Assembly (NCBI RefSeq): GCF_023091745.1
Contig: NC_068915.1
Location: 48,356,001 to 48,420,000 of the forward strand
Reading direction: 5' to 3'
DNA: 64,000 bases
From: Budorcas taxicolor
Lineage: Eukaryota > Chordata > Mammalia > Artiodactyla > Bovidae
A model generated the notes under the pieces. The model was not told where the DNA came from, did not search any database, and saw nothing but the letters and a program-made list of their open reading frames with translations. How positions within the stretch are numbered: the stretch's first letter is position 1; every line of letters begins with the position of its first letter. Shown in pieces: positions 11,002-22,418 of the stretch. A program made the position numbers and the translations under genes.

Positions 11002-11589
11002 TATTCTTACATAGCCTTTAACTCTTTTTCCTTCTGTTCTCTATTAAAGATTTTCAGAAAGTCAATTCCACCACCAGCTACCTACATAAAAGGTGAGAAT
11101 CTAGGCTCTAGCTGATCCCATTTGTGGACACTCGATATCAACTAGTTCTTAACTCATAAACAGAAGTAAAATTATTGGTTAGCCCCAAACTTTGGTCTGG
11201 AATAAATGTGTTTGAATCTCTCTGGATAATTTGTATTTCTTCACTCAAAACAGGAGAGTAATTACACAGGTTGAGAACTAAGGCCAAGTATTATAGCAAA
11301 ATGGTGAGTGAGCATTGAAAAATTACTTACCTATCTATAGGGGCGCTTCTTCAATTCTGAGCGATATGTTTTTCTGTATTATGAGTACTAACTTGATATA
11401 ACTTTCAGATGATAGCTGTGATTTTCTCAAAAATTGTTGATTTTTACAATTTGAAATAATAAAAACTGCCTCTTTCCTGAGTACATGTTTTGGTGCATCT
11501 ATAGAGTCCTCAGAAAGCAGGGAGATGATCTTCAGAGTAAACAGTGTTTATGGATCTGAAAAAGTCTTTGAACTGTAAACTATAAAAAA
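11002..11589. other. Unique DNA
   Basis: No repeat or coding frame recognised. Confidence 0.5.
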
Positions 11590-12011
11590 TAGGCAGAGTG
11601 AAGTTAGTCAGAAAGAGAGAGATAAATATCTTATTCTAACACATCCACACAAAATCTAGAAGAATGATACTGAAGAATTTATTTACAGGGCAGCAAGGGA
11701 GAAACCGATATAGAGAACAGACTTATGGACATGGGGAGAGAGGAGGAGAGGGTGAGATGTATGGAAAGAGTAACATGGAACCTTACATTACCATATGTAA
11801 AATAGACAGCGAAAGGGAATTTTCTGTATGGCTTAAAAAACTCAAACAGAAGCTCTGTATCAACCTAGAAGAGTGGGGTGGGGAGGGAGATGGGAGGAAG
11901 CTTCAAAAGGGAGGGGGATATATGTATACCTACGGCTGATTCATGTTGAGGATTGATGGAAAACAACAAAATTCTGTAAAGCAATTATCCTTCAACAAAA
12001 AATAATAAAAA
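11590..12011 (+). mobile_element. L1 3' UTR fragment
   Basis: Starts at the end of ORF2 (agtgaagttagtcagaaagaga), runs through a G-rich 3' UTR (gggagggagatgggagg at about 11881-11897) and the closing block 'ctgattcatgttgaggattg', and ends in an A-rich tail at about 11995-12011. It is older than the L1 at 5437, with many small differences. The 91-codon frame 11664-11939 lies in the 3' UTR and is not expected to be translated. A short CA-rich stretch (about 12030-12063) follows. Confidence 0.85.
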
Positions 12012-12063
12012 AATTCAAAAAGCACTATGCACACAGGTACACACAGACACACACACATACACA

Positions 12064-12527
12064 ATAGGTATTATGATCTAGTGATGAAAGTGTGAAGTGC
12101 AGGGCTTCACCTAGGGGATTTGGCACACAGAATCTGTTGAAGACTAAACCAAAGGGCAGAATCAAGTAGAATATTTGGCAGGGTGGGCTAATAATAGCAA
12201 ACTGCCTTATGCAGCGTGTCTTCTGGGAAGTTTTGTTTCCTCACTTTACAGTTTCATCCTCTCTCTGCTTACTCCTCCCTGCTCCCTACCCTTCACTTCA
12301 ATAAAGAAGCATTTCCCCATAGGAGTTTCATTCAGTGATTCAGTGTTTTTGGAGTCAATCAGGCTAAAATTATATCTCTGTCTGTAACTGTGTGGGTGAC
12401 ACTGGTGAGTATTTATTGTTGTTACTGCTCTTTCAAAGTTTATTTCTTAACTAGGAAAATGTTGATAATTATAACTCCTTCATATAATGATAAATAAGAT
12501 GAAACAGGTTACTATATATGTACTTAT
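12064..12527. other. Unique DNA
   Basis: No gene recognised. The 70-codon frame at 12175-12387 has no recognisable domain. Confidence 0.5.
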
Positions 12528-12756
12528 GGGCATCCCTGAGAGCTCAGTTTCTAAAGGATCCACCTGCAATGAAGGAGACCCTGATTTGATTCCTGGGTTG
12601 GGAAGATCCTCTGGAGAATGCATAGGCTGGCTACCCACACCAATATTCTTGGGCTTCACTTGTGGCTCAGCTGGTAAAAAATCTGCCGGCAATGCGGGAG
12701 ATCTGTATATGACCCCTGGGTTGGGGAGATCCCCAGGAGAAGGGAAAGGCTATCCA
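12528..12756 (+). mobile_element. Bov-tA dimer, left part (split by BovB)
   Basis: Two SINE heads in tandem: monomer 1 at 12528-12650 and monomer 2 from 12651 (gggcttcacttgtggctcag). Monomer 2 stops at aaaggctatcca (12745-12756), in the middle of the SINE body. It resumes at 15446 after 2.7 kb of BovB. The join between the two monomers is the usual one for Bov-tA dimers (caatattctt then gggcttc). Confidence 0.92.
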
Positions 12757-15445
12757 GATGACCATTATAGCTACTACTACAGGCGGAAATTGCTTAGAAG
12801 AAATGGAGTAGCCATCATGGTCAACAAAAGATTCCGAAATGCAGTACTTGGATACAATCTCAAAAACAACAGGATGATCTCTGTTTGTTTCCAAGGCAAC
12901 TATTCAATATGAGAGTAATCCAAGTCTATGCCCCAAGCAGTAATGCTGAAGAAGCTGAAGTTGAATGGTTCTATGAAGATCTACAAGAACTTTTAGAACT
13001 AACATCAAAAAAAGATGGCCTTTTCATGACAGGGGACTAGAATGCAAAAGTAGGAAGTCAAGAAACACCTGGAGGAACAGGCAAATTTGGCCTGTGGAAT
13101 ACAGAATGAAGCAGGGCAAAGGCTAATAGAGTTTTGCCAGGAGAACACACTGGTCATAGCAAACACCCATTTCCAACAACACAAGAGAAGACTCTACACA
13201 TTGACATCACCAGGTAGTCAACACCAAAATCAGATTGATTATATTCTTTGCAGCTAAAGATGGAGAAGCTCTATACAGTCAGCAAAAGCAAGACCAGGAG
13301 TTGACTGTGGCTCAGATCATGAGCTCCTTATTGCCAAATTCAGACTTAAATTGAAGAAAATAAGAGAAACCACTAGACCATTCAGGTATGACCTAAATCA
13401 AATCCCTTATGATTATAAGTGGAAGTAAGAAATAGATTTAAGGGTCTAGATCTGATAGATAGAGTGCCTGATGAACTATGGACGGAGGTTCGTGACATTG
13501 TACAGGAGACAGAGATCAAGACCATCCCCATGGAAAAGAAATGCAAAACAGCAAAATGACTGTCTGGGGAGGCCTTAAAAATAGCTGTGAAAAGAAGAGA
13601 GGCAAAAAGCAAAGGAAAAAAGGAAAGATATAAGCATCTGAAGGCAGAGTCCCAAAGAATAGCAAGAAGAGATAAGAAAGCCTTCCTCAGAGATCAATGC
13701 AAAGAAATAGAGGAAAACAACAGAATGGGAAAGACTAGAGATCTCTTCAAGAAAATTAGAGATATCAAGGGAATATTTCATGAAAAGATGGGCTCAATAA
13801 AGGACAGAAATGATCTGGACCTAACAGAAGCAGAAGATATTAAGAAGAGGTGGCAAGAATACATAGAAGAAGTGTACAAAAAAGATCTTCAAGACCAAGA
13901 TAATAACAATGGTGTGATCACTCACCTAGAGGCAGACATCCTGGAACGTGAAGTCAAGTGGGCCTTGGAAAGCATCACTACGAACAAAGCTAGTGGAGGT
14001 GATGGAATTCCAGTGGAGCTATTTCAAATCCTGAAAGATAATGCTGTGAAGGTGCTGCACTCAATATGCCAGCAAATTTGGAAAACTCAGCAGTGGCCAC
14101 AGGACTGGAAAAGGTCAGTTTTCATTCCAACCCAAAGAAAGACAATGCCAAAGAATACTCAAACTTACTGCACAATTGCACACACACTAGTAAAGTAATG
14201 CTCAAATTTCTCCAAGCCAGGCTTCAGCAATACTTGAACTGTGAAATTACTGATGTTCAAGCTGGTTTTAGAAAAGGCAGAGGAACCAGAGATCAAATTG
14301 CCAACACCCACTGGATAATGGAAAAAGCAAGAGAGTTTCAGAAAAACGTCTATTTCTGCTCTATTGACTATGCCAAAGCCTTTGACTGTGTGGGTCATAA
14401 AAAACTGTGGATAATTCTGAGAGAGATGGGAATACCAGACCACCTGACCTGCCTCTTGAGAAATCTGTACGCAGATCAGGAAGCAAGAGTTAGAACTGGA
14501 CATGGAGCAACAGACTGGTTCCAAATAGGAAAAGGAGTACATCAAGGCTGTATACTGTCACCCTGCTTATTTAACTTCTATGCAGAGTGCATCATGAGAA
14601 ACGCTGGACTGGAAGAAACACAAGCTGGAATCAAGATTGCTGGGAGAAATATCAATAACCTCAGATATGCAGATGACACCATCCTTATGGCAGAAAGTGA
14701 AGAGGAACTAAACAGCCCCTTGATGAAAGTGAAAGAGGAGAGTGAAAAAGTTGGCTTAAAACTCAACATTCAGAAAACAAAGATCATGGCATCTGGTCCC
14801 ATCACTTCATGGGAAATAGATGTGGAAACAGTGGAAACAGTGTCAGACTTTATTTTTTGGGGGCTCCAAAATCACTGCAGATGGTGACTTCAGCCATGAA
14901 ATTAAAAGACACTTACTCCTTGGAAGGAAAGTTATGACCAACCTAGATAGCATATTCAAAAGGAGAGATATTACTTTGTCAACAAAGGTTAGTCCAGTCA
15001 AGGCTACGGTTTTTCCAGTAGTCATGTATGGATGTGAGAGTTGGACTGTAAAGAAAGCTGAGCACCGAAGAATTGATGCTTTTGAACTGCGGTGTTGGAG
15101 AAGACTCTTGAGAATCCCTTGGACTGCAAGGAGATCCAACCAGTCCATTCTGAAGGAGATCAGTCCTGGGATTTCTTTGAAAGGAATGATGCTAAAGCTG
15201 AAACTCCAGTACTTTGGCTACCTCATGTGAAGAGTTGACTCATTGGAAAGGACTCTGATGCTGGGAGGGATTGGGGGCAGGAGAAGAGGATGACAGAGGA
15301 TGAGATGGCTGGATGGCATCACCAACTCGATGGACATGAATTTGAGTGAACTCCAGGAGTTGGTGATGGACAGGGAGGCCTGGCATGCTGTGATTCATGG
15401 AGTTGCAAAGAGTTGGACATGACTGAGCGACTCAAGTGAACTGAA
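12757..15445 (+). mobile_element. BovB LINE, 2.7 kb, inserted in a Bov-tA SINE
   Basis: Starts inside the endonuclease domain (gatgaccattatag) and runs through reverse transcriptase and C-terminus to the 3' tail (gactgagcgactcaagtgaactgaa). About 0.5-0.6 kb of the 5' end is missing relative to near-complete copies in this window. The two SINE halves either side (to 12756 and from 15446) match end to end, with cca present at both edges (12754-12756, 15446-15448). That is a possible 3-bp target-site duplication. The copy is of the younger type (gatgctgggagggattgggg). Confidence 0.95.
13587..15230 (+). pseudogene. BovB ORF2 remnants (linker, RT, C-terminus) in three frames
   Basis: ORF2 of BovB encodes an endonuclease and a reverse transcriptase that act by target-primed reverse transcription. 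Here 13587-14198 reads the linker and RT start (NKASGGDGIPVELFQILKD). A single-base loss near 14130 moves the frame, and 14066-14887 continues with motif A (DYAKAFDCV), motif B (GVHQGCILSPCLFN) and the catalytic YADD at 14666-14677. An insertion in the T/G run near 14855 shifts to 14820-15230, the C-terminal RRSNQSILKE block. The N-terminal endonuclease part (12757-13400) is also broken. With three frames, the copy is dead. Confidence 0.92.
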
Positions 15446-15535
15446 CCACTGCAGTATTCTGGCCTGGAGAATTCCATGGACTGTACAGTCACTGGGGTTA
15501 CAAAAGTCAGAATGCCTGAGTGGCTTTCACTTTCA
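15446..15535 (+). mobile_element. Bov-tA SINE, right part (3' half)
   Basis: Resumes at ccactgcagtattctggcct, exactly where the left half stopped, and continues to gcctgagtggctttcacttt. Together with 12528-12756 it gives one complete Bov-tA dimer, so the BovB between them is the later arrival. Confidence 0.9.
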
Positions 15536-16248
15536 TGTGCACTTATGAACTGATGGGCATAAAATAGGTATCCATACCCAATAAATAGTGTCAATAAATA
15601 TTTTACCTTATCTTGTGGAGAGAAAAACAGAATTGTCTGTTGAAGACCTCAGTACCTCTAGGGTTTACTGGCTATAGGTTTCCTTGGTCTAGTGGCTTTG
15701 TTTCTCATGAACAGGAATTGTGGAATATTCTATTTCTTATGGAATTAACTAGTAATATCAACATTGGTTTATAATTTCTCTGGACAACTGAAACCATGCT
15801 GTCTTTCTAATGGAAAACAAAGTCATTTTCATTAAAACAAATGGCAGAAACTCAGACAAATATCACAAGCACTTTTACAAAGTTTCTGTAAAAATAGGAA
15901 AAAGGATAGGATCTCTTTCCTGCTGAACAAGCTAAGGTGAAACCAGCTGTGCCTGGCTCCTGTGCATCTCTCCAAAGTTGACAGAACCGATCTAGTCACC
16001 CACAACTACAGACTGTCTGAGTTTACCAATGCGTACCCTTAACAGTTACACTGTTGGCCTAAGACATTTGGTGACCACGTTAGTATGGTATTAAAAATGG
16101 CAAGCATTGTGAATAGAGCAAAAATATGTAGCCCTTTGTTCCTGCCTTCCAGGTGCTTATACTTCAGGTGACTATATAATGATAAGGATGAAAATGTATA
16201 ACTCCAGCCCAAACCAGCTCCCTGTCATCTAACTCCAATATGTTCTTA
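15536..16248. other. Unique DNA
   Basis: No gene or repeat recognised. Moderately AT-rich. Confidence 0.5.
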
Positions 16249-16461
16249 CATGTGTGCTCAGTTGTGTCCAACTCTTTGCAACCCCATGGTCTGCAGCCCA
16301 CCAGAATCCTCCGTCTGTCAATGTTTCCTGGCAAGAACGCTGGAGTGGGTTGCCATTTCCTACTCCAGGGGATCTTCCCGCCCAGGGATTGAACCCACAT
16401 CTCTTGTGTCTTCTGCATTGGCAGGCAGATTCTTTATCAACTGCACCACTTTGGGAAGCCC
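16249..16461 (-). mobile_element. Bov-tA SINE
   Basis: Complete antisense copy, from tgtgctcagttgtgtccaac to the tRNA-head complement (ctttgggaagccc) at about 16449-16461. The frames on both strands across it are SINE artefacts. Confidence 0.93.
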
Positions 16462-16739
16462 AACTCCACTATGCATTTGCCTACACAGCAATTCCATTTG
16501 ACTCCCTAAATTGTAATTCAGATTACACAGACACAAAGTCAAACTCTTAATCTTTTTCATACCTGTTCCTGTTACCTTCTTGTTTCCCATGTGAGTAAAC
16601 AACCTTCTAATCCAGTTGAGTGTCCAGATCCAGGACCTTGGGCAATTCTTATTTTCACTGTCATACACATTGAAGCAATCAGAAACTGTTACTAGCTCCA
16701 ATCCCAAGACATATTTTGCACCCATCTAATTCCCACTAT

Positions 16740-16948
16740 GAGCTTTCCAGGTGGCTCAGTTGTAAAGAAACCTCCCACCAATGCAGGAGATGCAGGTTTG
16801 ATCCCTGGGTTGAGAAGTTCCCCTGGAGGAGAAAATGGCAACGCACTCCAGTATTCTTGCTAGGAAAATCCCATGGACAGAGGAGCCTGGTGAGCTACAG
16901 TCCCTGGTGTCACAAACAGTGAGGCACAACTGAATGACTGAGCATGCA
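16740..16948 (+). mobile_element. Bov-tA SINE
   Basis: Complete sense copy: gagctttccaggtggctcag head, a weakened B-box (ggtttgatccctggg), and tail near gaatgactgagcatg. Confidence 0.93.
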
Positions 16949-18150
16949 CATGTACATAAAATTTCCTCTATCTCCACTACCATTGTCCTATCTGAATTCA
17001 ACATCATTTCCTGGCCACCATCTCTGTCTTCATCCTTATACCTATCTTAGGTGGGTGTGGACAGGCTTTGTGTACTAAGCTCCTTGCCTTGTAGACAGAA
17101 TCAGTGGTCCCTTGTTAGAGCCTACAGCCAGAGAGTAGGATTTCTCGAAAGACATCTCAATTGCTTGCCCTGTGAAGCACTGACAGTTTACTGAGGACTA
17201 GTTTGGCAGCATTTTGCAACCAAAGTATATCAAGTACACCAAAGTATATCAACCAAGTATACCATCATGGACTAAGATCCAGGCTCAGTTCTCATTCTTT
17301 TGAGACACATATGATTTCATGCATTTGGATAAAGAGTTCAAAGATGACTAATACTGAACTTTACATCAAGCCTGGTAATGAAAACTGAACCCAATATTTG
17401 CATAAAATAAAAATATAAAATGAAATAAAATAAAACTATTTAATTAGTTAAGTCAATAAAAATAATTATCAGTTCTGAATTTATGCCAAGCACCTCACTA
17501 AACATAAAGGTATCAATGGGGTATAATAAATAAAAACATATATAAGCTCTGTAATTATGAAATTTATGTTAATAACAATTTTTCAAGTCTACTTTTATCC
17601 AGTGTGACTGATCCCCCAATCCAAAATTTATATTCTATATTTATTTAATCAATAATCAACTTTTTTCTATCCAATATTTTTAATAACTTACTTCAGTAAC
17701 CTTTCTCAATCAATTCAAATCTGTACCTAGAATTTAAGATTCTCAATTAGCTATCTTTTAATTCCATTCCTTTTTTGTTTTACCCCTATCATCATTCTAA
17801 TAATGAATTGGTTGCCATGATCATTGTTTTCACTCTAGTTGAAAGTAGTTTTGTAACATGCTTTGTTAATTTATGCCCTTCATAAAAACTCACTTCAATC
17901 TGCCAACATTTATCAATCATCTACTAAGAACAATCCAATATATGAAATTCTCTGTGGTACCAAATCTTCATTTTTTCAATAATTTTTGATTTACTGGTTT
18001 CTGGCATTCAAATAAAAATGTTCAAATGGCTATTGTAGATTGTTGCAATTATGGTCCCCAACTTATCCTAGCCACCCCTTAGCTCCATCTTAGGGAAACT
18101 TTCCCACATTGATTCTAGGCTTGACAAGTGACTTTGTTTGATCAATAAAG
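16949..18150. other. Mostly unique DNA
   Basis: Contains a small imperfect tandem (ccaaagtatatcaa at about 17220 and again 19 bp later), an AT-rich block 17400-17460, a weak L2-like antisense stretch at about 17470-17580, and from about 18030 the left flank of an old repeat I cannot name. That repeat continues beyond the inserted SINE and BovB to about 19115. Confidence 0.45.
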
Positions 18151-18349
18151 TGTATTAGTCATTCAGCTGTGTCTCTTTGCGACCCCATGGACTGTAGGCC
18201 ACTGGGCACCTCTGTCCATGGAATTTTCCAGGCAAGAACACTGCAGTCGATTGCCATTCCCTTTTCCAGGGGATCTTCCTGAGCCAGGGATTGAAACTGG
18301 GGATCTTGTATTGCTGCCAGATTCTTTACTATCTGAGTCACTAGGGACA
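18151..18349 (-). mobile_element. Bov-tA SINE (diverged)
   Basis: Antisense copy: gtcattcagctgtgtctctt, then ggaattttccaggcaagaac, ending in tatctgagtcactaggga. It has more substitutions than its neighbours. Confidence 0.88.
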
Positions 18350-18656
18350 GTAGCAAAATTGATGAAAGCAGAGACTTGAAAAGAGATTTCTTACTGGTGT
18401 TGTGGACAGGCCAAACTAGATTTCTGGAAAATGAGTGACCCTGGGGAGTAAAGCTCAAGACTCCCAGTTGACTCTCAGCTAGCTCCCAGTGGAGCTGGCA
18501 CCCTTATGCAGATACAAGACTGAAGCCCAGCCAAGATCATTCGAGCCTGGCTCAAACCAGCAGAACTGCCTTGTTGAGTCCAGGCTAACTGGCTAACTTG
18601 CTATTTCTCTGAACTATGAACTAAATAGAACTGTCAACTAAATAGAAGATAAATAG
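18350..18656. other. Old unclassified repeat flank
   Basis: Between the SINE and the BovB. Order and wording (ggccaaactagatttctgg, later 'taaaccattaaattttgagg' beyond the BovB at about 19060) suggest one ancient interspersed repeat broken by both insertions. I do not assign a family. Confidence 0.35.
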
Positions 18657-19036
18657 TATGGATGTGAGTTGGATTCTAAAGAAAGAAGACTCTTGAGAGT
18701 CCCTTGGACTGTAAGGAGATCCAACCAGTCCATCCTAAAAGAGATCAGTCCTGAATAATGAGTGGAAGGGCTGATGCTGAAGCTGAAATTCCAATTCTTT
18801 GGCCACCTGACGGGAAGAACTGACTCACTGGAAAAGACCCTGATGCTGGGAAAGAGTGAAGGCAGGAGGAGAAAGGGATGACAGAGGATGAGATGCTTGG
18901 ATGGCATCACCAACTCGATGGACATGAGTTTGGGCAGCTCTAGGAGTTAGTGATGGATAGGGAGGGCTGGTGTGCTGCAGTCCATAGGGTTGCAAAGAGT
19001 TGTACATGACTGAGCAACTGAACTGAACTGACTGAT
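18657..19036 (+). mobile_element. BovB LINE 3' fragment with internal deletion
   Basis: Starts at ggatgtgagttggattctaa and ends in gagcaactgaactgaactga. About 50 bp is missing between 'aaagaaag' and 'aagactcttgagag' near 18680, where the ends share a gaa(g) word, so a microhomology deletion is likely. The only open frames are antisense shadows. Confidence 0.93.
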
Positions 19037-19403
19037 GAAATGAATACATCTTATTTTCTTAAACCATTAAATTTTGAGGTGATTTATAATGCAAGAAAAG
19101 CCAGCTGATAGAGAAGCTGATAATTTAAGAATGTAGGTAACACTATATGATATCAGCATCATAGAATTTTTATGGAAAGTAAATTATTACCAGACTTATC
19201 ACTTCTAGAGCCTTGGGATTTCAAATACAATTTGATATAGTTCAGATTAAGATAAAACAGACTGAATAGTTCATTGCATGAATTTTTCTTAAAATAAAGC
19301 CTAAGTAAAATTTTTATAAAATTTAATCTTTTATGGCTTTGAAATGTTTTCAGGTCTGAATGACATTTTTAGAGAGTTATTTTACATTATTTGTCTTCGT
19401 ACT

Positions 19404-19607
19404 CTTCTCTGGTAGCTCAGTTGGTAAAGAATCTGCCTAAAATGCAAGATACCTGGGTTCAGTCCTGAGGTCAGGAAGATCCCCTTGAGAAGGAAATGGC
19501 AAACCACACCAGTATTCTTGCCTGGAGAATACCATGGACAGACAAGCCTAGCAGGCTACAGTCCATTGGGTCACAAGAGTTGGACAGAACTTAGCAGCCA
19601 AACTACT
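19404..19607 (+). mobile_element. Bov-tA SINE
   Basis: Sense copy from cttctctggtagctcagttg to agcagccaaactactact. The B-box is weakened (gggttcagtcctgagg). Confidence 0.92.
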
Positions 19608-19934
19608 ACTCTAAAAATAAGATGTAAATATTACAATAATATTTAAGTAGTTTATAGTTTAGCTTCTTTAATGCTTAAGATAGATCTTTCCCACAACTTT
19701 ACATTAAAATTATGTGTGTGTGCTTTTGAATATAATTGGGAGAAGTTTGAAAAAGCTTAGAAATTAATCTTAGGATACTTTCAGCTATTATATCTTCCAA
19801 ATAAGCCCCAAATACCACTAATATCTTAGAACTTTTGCTTTACTTTTCTATTTTAAGTACTAAGTGAAGTTAGTATCTAAAATAATTATAGACTTTCCAA
19901 GTCTGTTGAAAAAAAAGTAAAATTTATAGGAAAC

Positions 19935-20020
19935 TAAAAATAACTTTACTTAATAAATCGAGAGAGAAATTTTGTATCTCACACCCTCCAGAATGGGTTT
20001 TACTCTTTCAAGTATATACA
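19935..20020. repeat. Left copy of an 86-bp direct repeat flanking a BovB
   Basis: taaaaataactttactta...aagtatataca here recurs at 21621-21706 with only 4 differences in 86 bp (C/T, A/T, C/T, C/T). One difference falls in a CpG. The copy abuts the BovB 3' tail at 20021. Confidence 0.97.
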
Positions 20021-21620
20021 GTTCAGTTCAGTTCAGTTCAGTCACTCAGTCATATCCGACTCTGTGACCCCATGAATCGCAGCATGCCAGGCCTCCCTGT
20101 TCATCACCAACTCCCAGAGTTTACTCAGACTCATGTCCATTGAGTCCGTGATGCCATCCAGGCATCTCATCCTCTGTCGTCCTCTTCTCCTCCTGCCCTC
20201 AATCCCTCCCAGCATCAGAGTCCTTTCCAATGAGTCAACTCTTCGCATGAGGTGGCCAAAGTACTGGAGCTTCAGCTTTAACATCATTCCTTCCAAAGAA
20301 ATCCCAGGACTGATCTCCTTCAGAATGGACTGGTTGGATCTCCTTGCAGTCCAAGGGATTCTCAAGAGTCTTCTCCAACACCGCAGTTCAAAAGCATCAA
20401 TTCTTCAGCGCTCAGCCTTCTTCACACTCCAACTCTCACATCCATAAATGACCACAGGAAAAACCATAGCCTTGACTAGATGGACTTTAGTCGGCAAAGT
20501 AATGTCTCTGCTTTTGAATATGCTATCTAGGTTGGTCATAACTTCCTTTCAAGGGGTAAGCATCTTTTAATTTCATGACTGCAGTCACCATCTTCAGTGA
20601 TTTTGGAGCCCCAAAAAATAAAGTCTGACACTGTTTCCACTGTTTCCACATCTATTTCCCATGAAGTGATGGGACCAGATGCCATGATCTTTGTTTTCTG
20701 AATGTTGAGCTTTAAGCCAACTTTTTCACTCTCCCCTTTCACTTTCATCAAGGGGCTGTTTAGTTCCTCTTCACTTTCTGCCATAAGGCGGTGTCATCTG
20801 CGTATCTGAGGTTATTGATATTTCTCCCAGCAATCTTGATTCCAGCTTGTGTTTCTTCCAGTCCAGTGTTTCTCATGATGTACTCTGCATAGAAGTTAAA
20901 TAAGCAGGGTGACAGTATACAGCCTTGATGTACTCCTTTTCCTATTTGGAACCAGTCTGTTGTTCCATGTCCAGTTCTAACTCTTGCTTCCTGACCTGCA
21001 TACAGATTTCTCAAGAGGCAGGTTAGGTGGTCTGGTATTCCCATCTCTTTCAGAATTTTACACAGTTTATTGTGATCCACACAGACAAAGGCTTTGGCAT
21101 AGTCAATAAAGCAGAAATGGTGTATTTCTGGAACTCTCTTACTTTTTCCATGATCCAGAGAATGTTGGCAATTTGATCTCTGGTTCCTCTGCCTTTTCTA
21201 AAACCAGCTTGAACATCTGGAAGTTCACAGTTCAAGTATTGCTGAAGCCTGGCTTGGAGAATTTTGAGCGTTACTTTACTAGCATGTGAGATGAGTGCAA
21301 TTGTGCGGTAGTTTGAGCATTCTTTGGCATTGCCTTTCTTTGGGCTTGGAATGAAGACTGATCTTTTCCAGTCCTGTGGCCACTGCTGAGCTTTCCAAAT
21401 TTGCTGGGATATTGAGTGCAGCTCTTTCACAACATCATCTTTCAGGATTTGAAATATATCAACTGGAATTCCATCACCTCCCCTAGCTTTGTTCATAGTG
21501 ATGCTTCCTAAGACCCACTTGACTTCACATTCCAGGATGTCTGGCTCTAGATGAGTGATTACACCATCATGATTACCTGGGTCATGAAGATCTTTTTTGT
21601 ACAGTTCTTCTGTGTCTTCT
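20021..21620 (-). mobile_element. BovB LINE, 1.6 kb, between 86-bp direct repeats
   Basis: The 3' tail (gttcagttcagttcagttca in + orientation) starts at 20021. The copy is truncated inside the linker before the RT domain at 21620 (cttctgtgtcttct). The 86-bp direct repeats touch both ends exactly. That is the layout of a target-site duplication, but several times longer than usual for LINEs. It is of the younger BovB type (catcagagtcctttccaatg). Confidence 0.95.
20536..21496 (-). pseudogene. BovB reverse transcriptase remnant, broken
   Basis: Minus-strand frames 21496-21050, 21080-20760 and 20784-20536 together read RT and the start of the C-terminus. Seen are RGDGIPVDIFQILKDD, motif B GVHQGCILSPCLFN and YADD at 20793-20804. 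Frames break near 21100 (motif A lost by a shift) and directly after YADD, where a base is missing and the reading becomes TALWQKVKRN. Confidence 0.9.
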
Positions 21621-21706
21621 TAAAAATAACTTTACTTAATAAATTGAGAGTGAAATTTTGTATCTCATACCCTCTAGAATGGGTTTTACTCTTTCAAGTA
21701 TATACA
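21621..21706. repeat. Right copy of the 86-bp direct repeat
   Basis: Second copy, joined directly to the truncated 5' end of the BovB. Removing the BovB and one copy restores a continuous sequence (ataggaaac, 86 bp, aggcatattt). Confidence 0.97.
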
Positions 21707-22418
21707 AGGCATATTTAAAAATGCTGGTGCACCATAAAGGTCTGGCTATTTGTAGCCATATGCTATGTTTTAAGAAAGCTTTAAAATAAAATCTTGGTTT
21801 CTTTGAGTTTCAAAATAAAATTTCTTATGGTTATTTAGTACTGGTATTCAATTATGTGTAAAAGTATTATGAGGTTTGTTTCTGATAATTAATTTCAAAT
21901 AATAAATGGTATATTTCACTGAAACAATAAAAATATTCCAAAACACTGCCAATTTAATGTTTAAACTAACTAGAACTCATTGTTATTGCAAACCCTTTGG
22001 CTCTCTGCCAGAATTTTTAAATTCTACACCAGTTTTCATGACACTATATGATGAAAAATCTTGTCTGTTCAAGCAATTATTTTGCTCTTACTATCCTGCT
22101 TTTCTGAGAGTTTTTTCTTAACTTTGAATCTAGTAACAGATACATACTTAAAATATATTTATAAAAATAGCTTGAGTTCATAACATTGAATGTGAGGTTT
22201 TAATATGACACTGGTAACGTTAAATATACAAAGTGGAGTTCTGTAGTAATGTTAGGTGATATATCTTCCTTGGAAATGTACCAAAGGGTTTCTTTTACAG
22301 AATATCATATAGACTATGTTCTCTAAAACTACAGTTTCTTGGGGGAAAAAAAGTTGGTTTTGTGTATCTGTTCACATCATAATCTATAAAAATTATTGGT
22401 AAGAAAGTTACTAATTTC
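21707..22418. other. Unique AT-rich DNA
   Basis: No repeat recognised. The 71-codon frame 21906-22121 shows no known motif. Confidence 0.5.
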
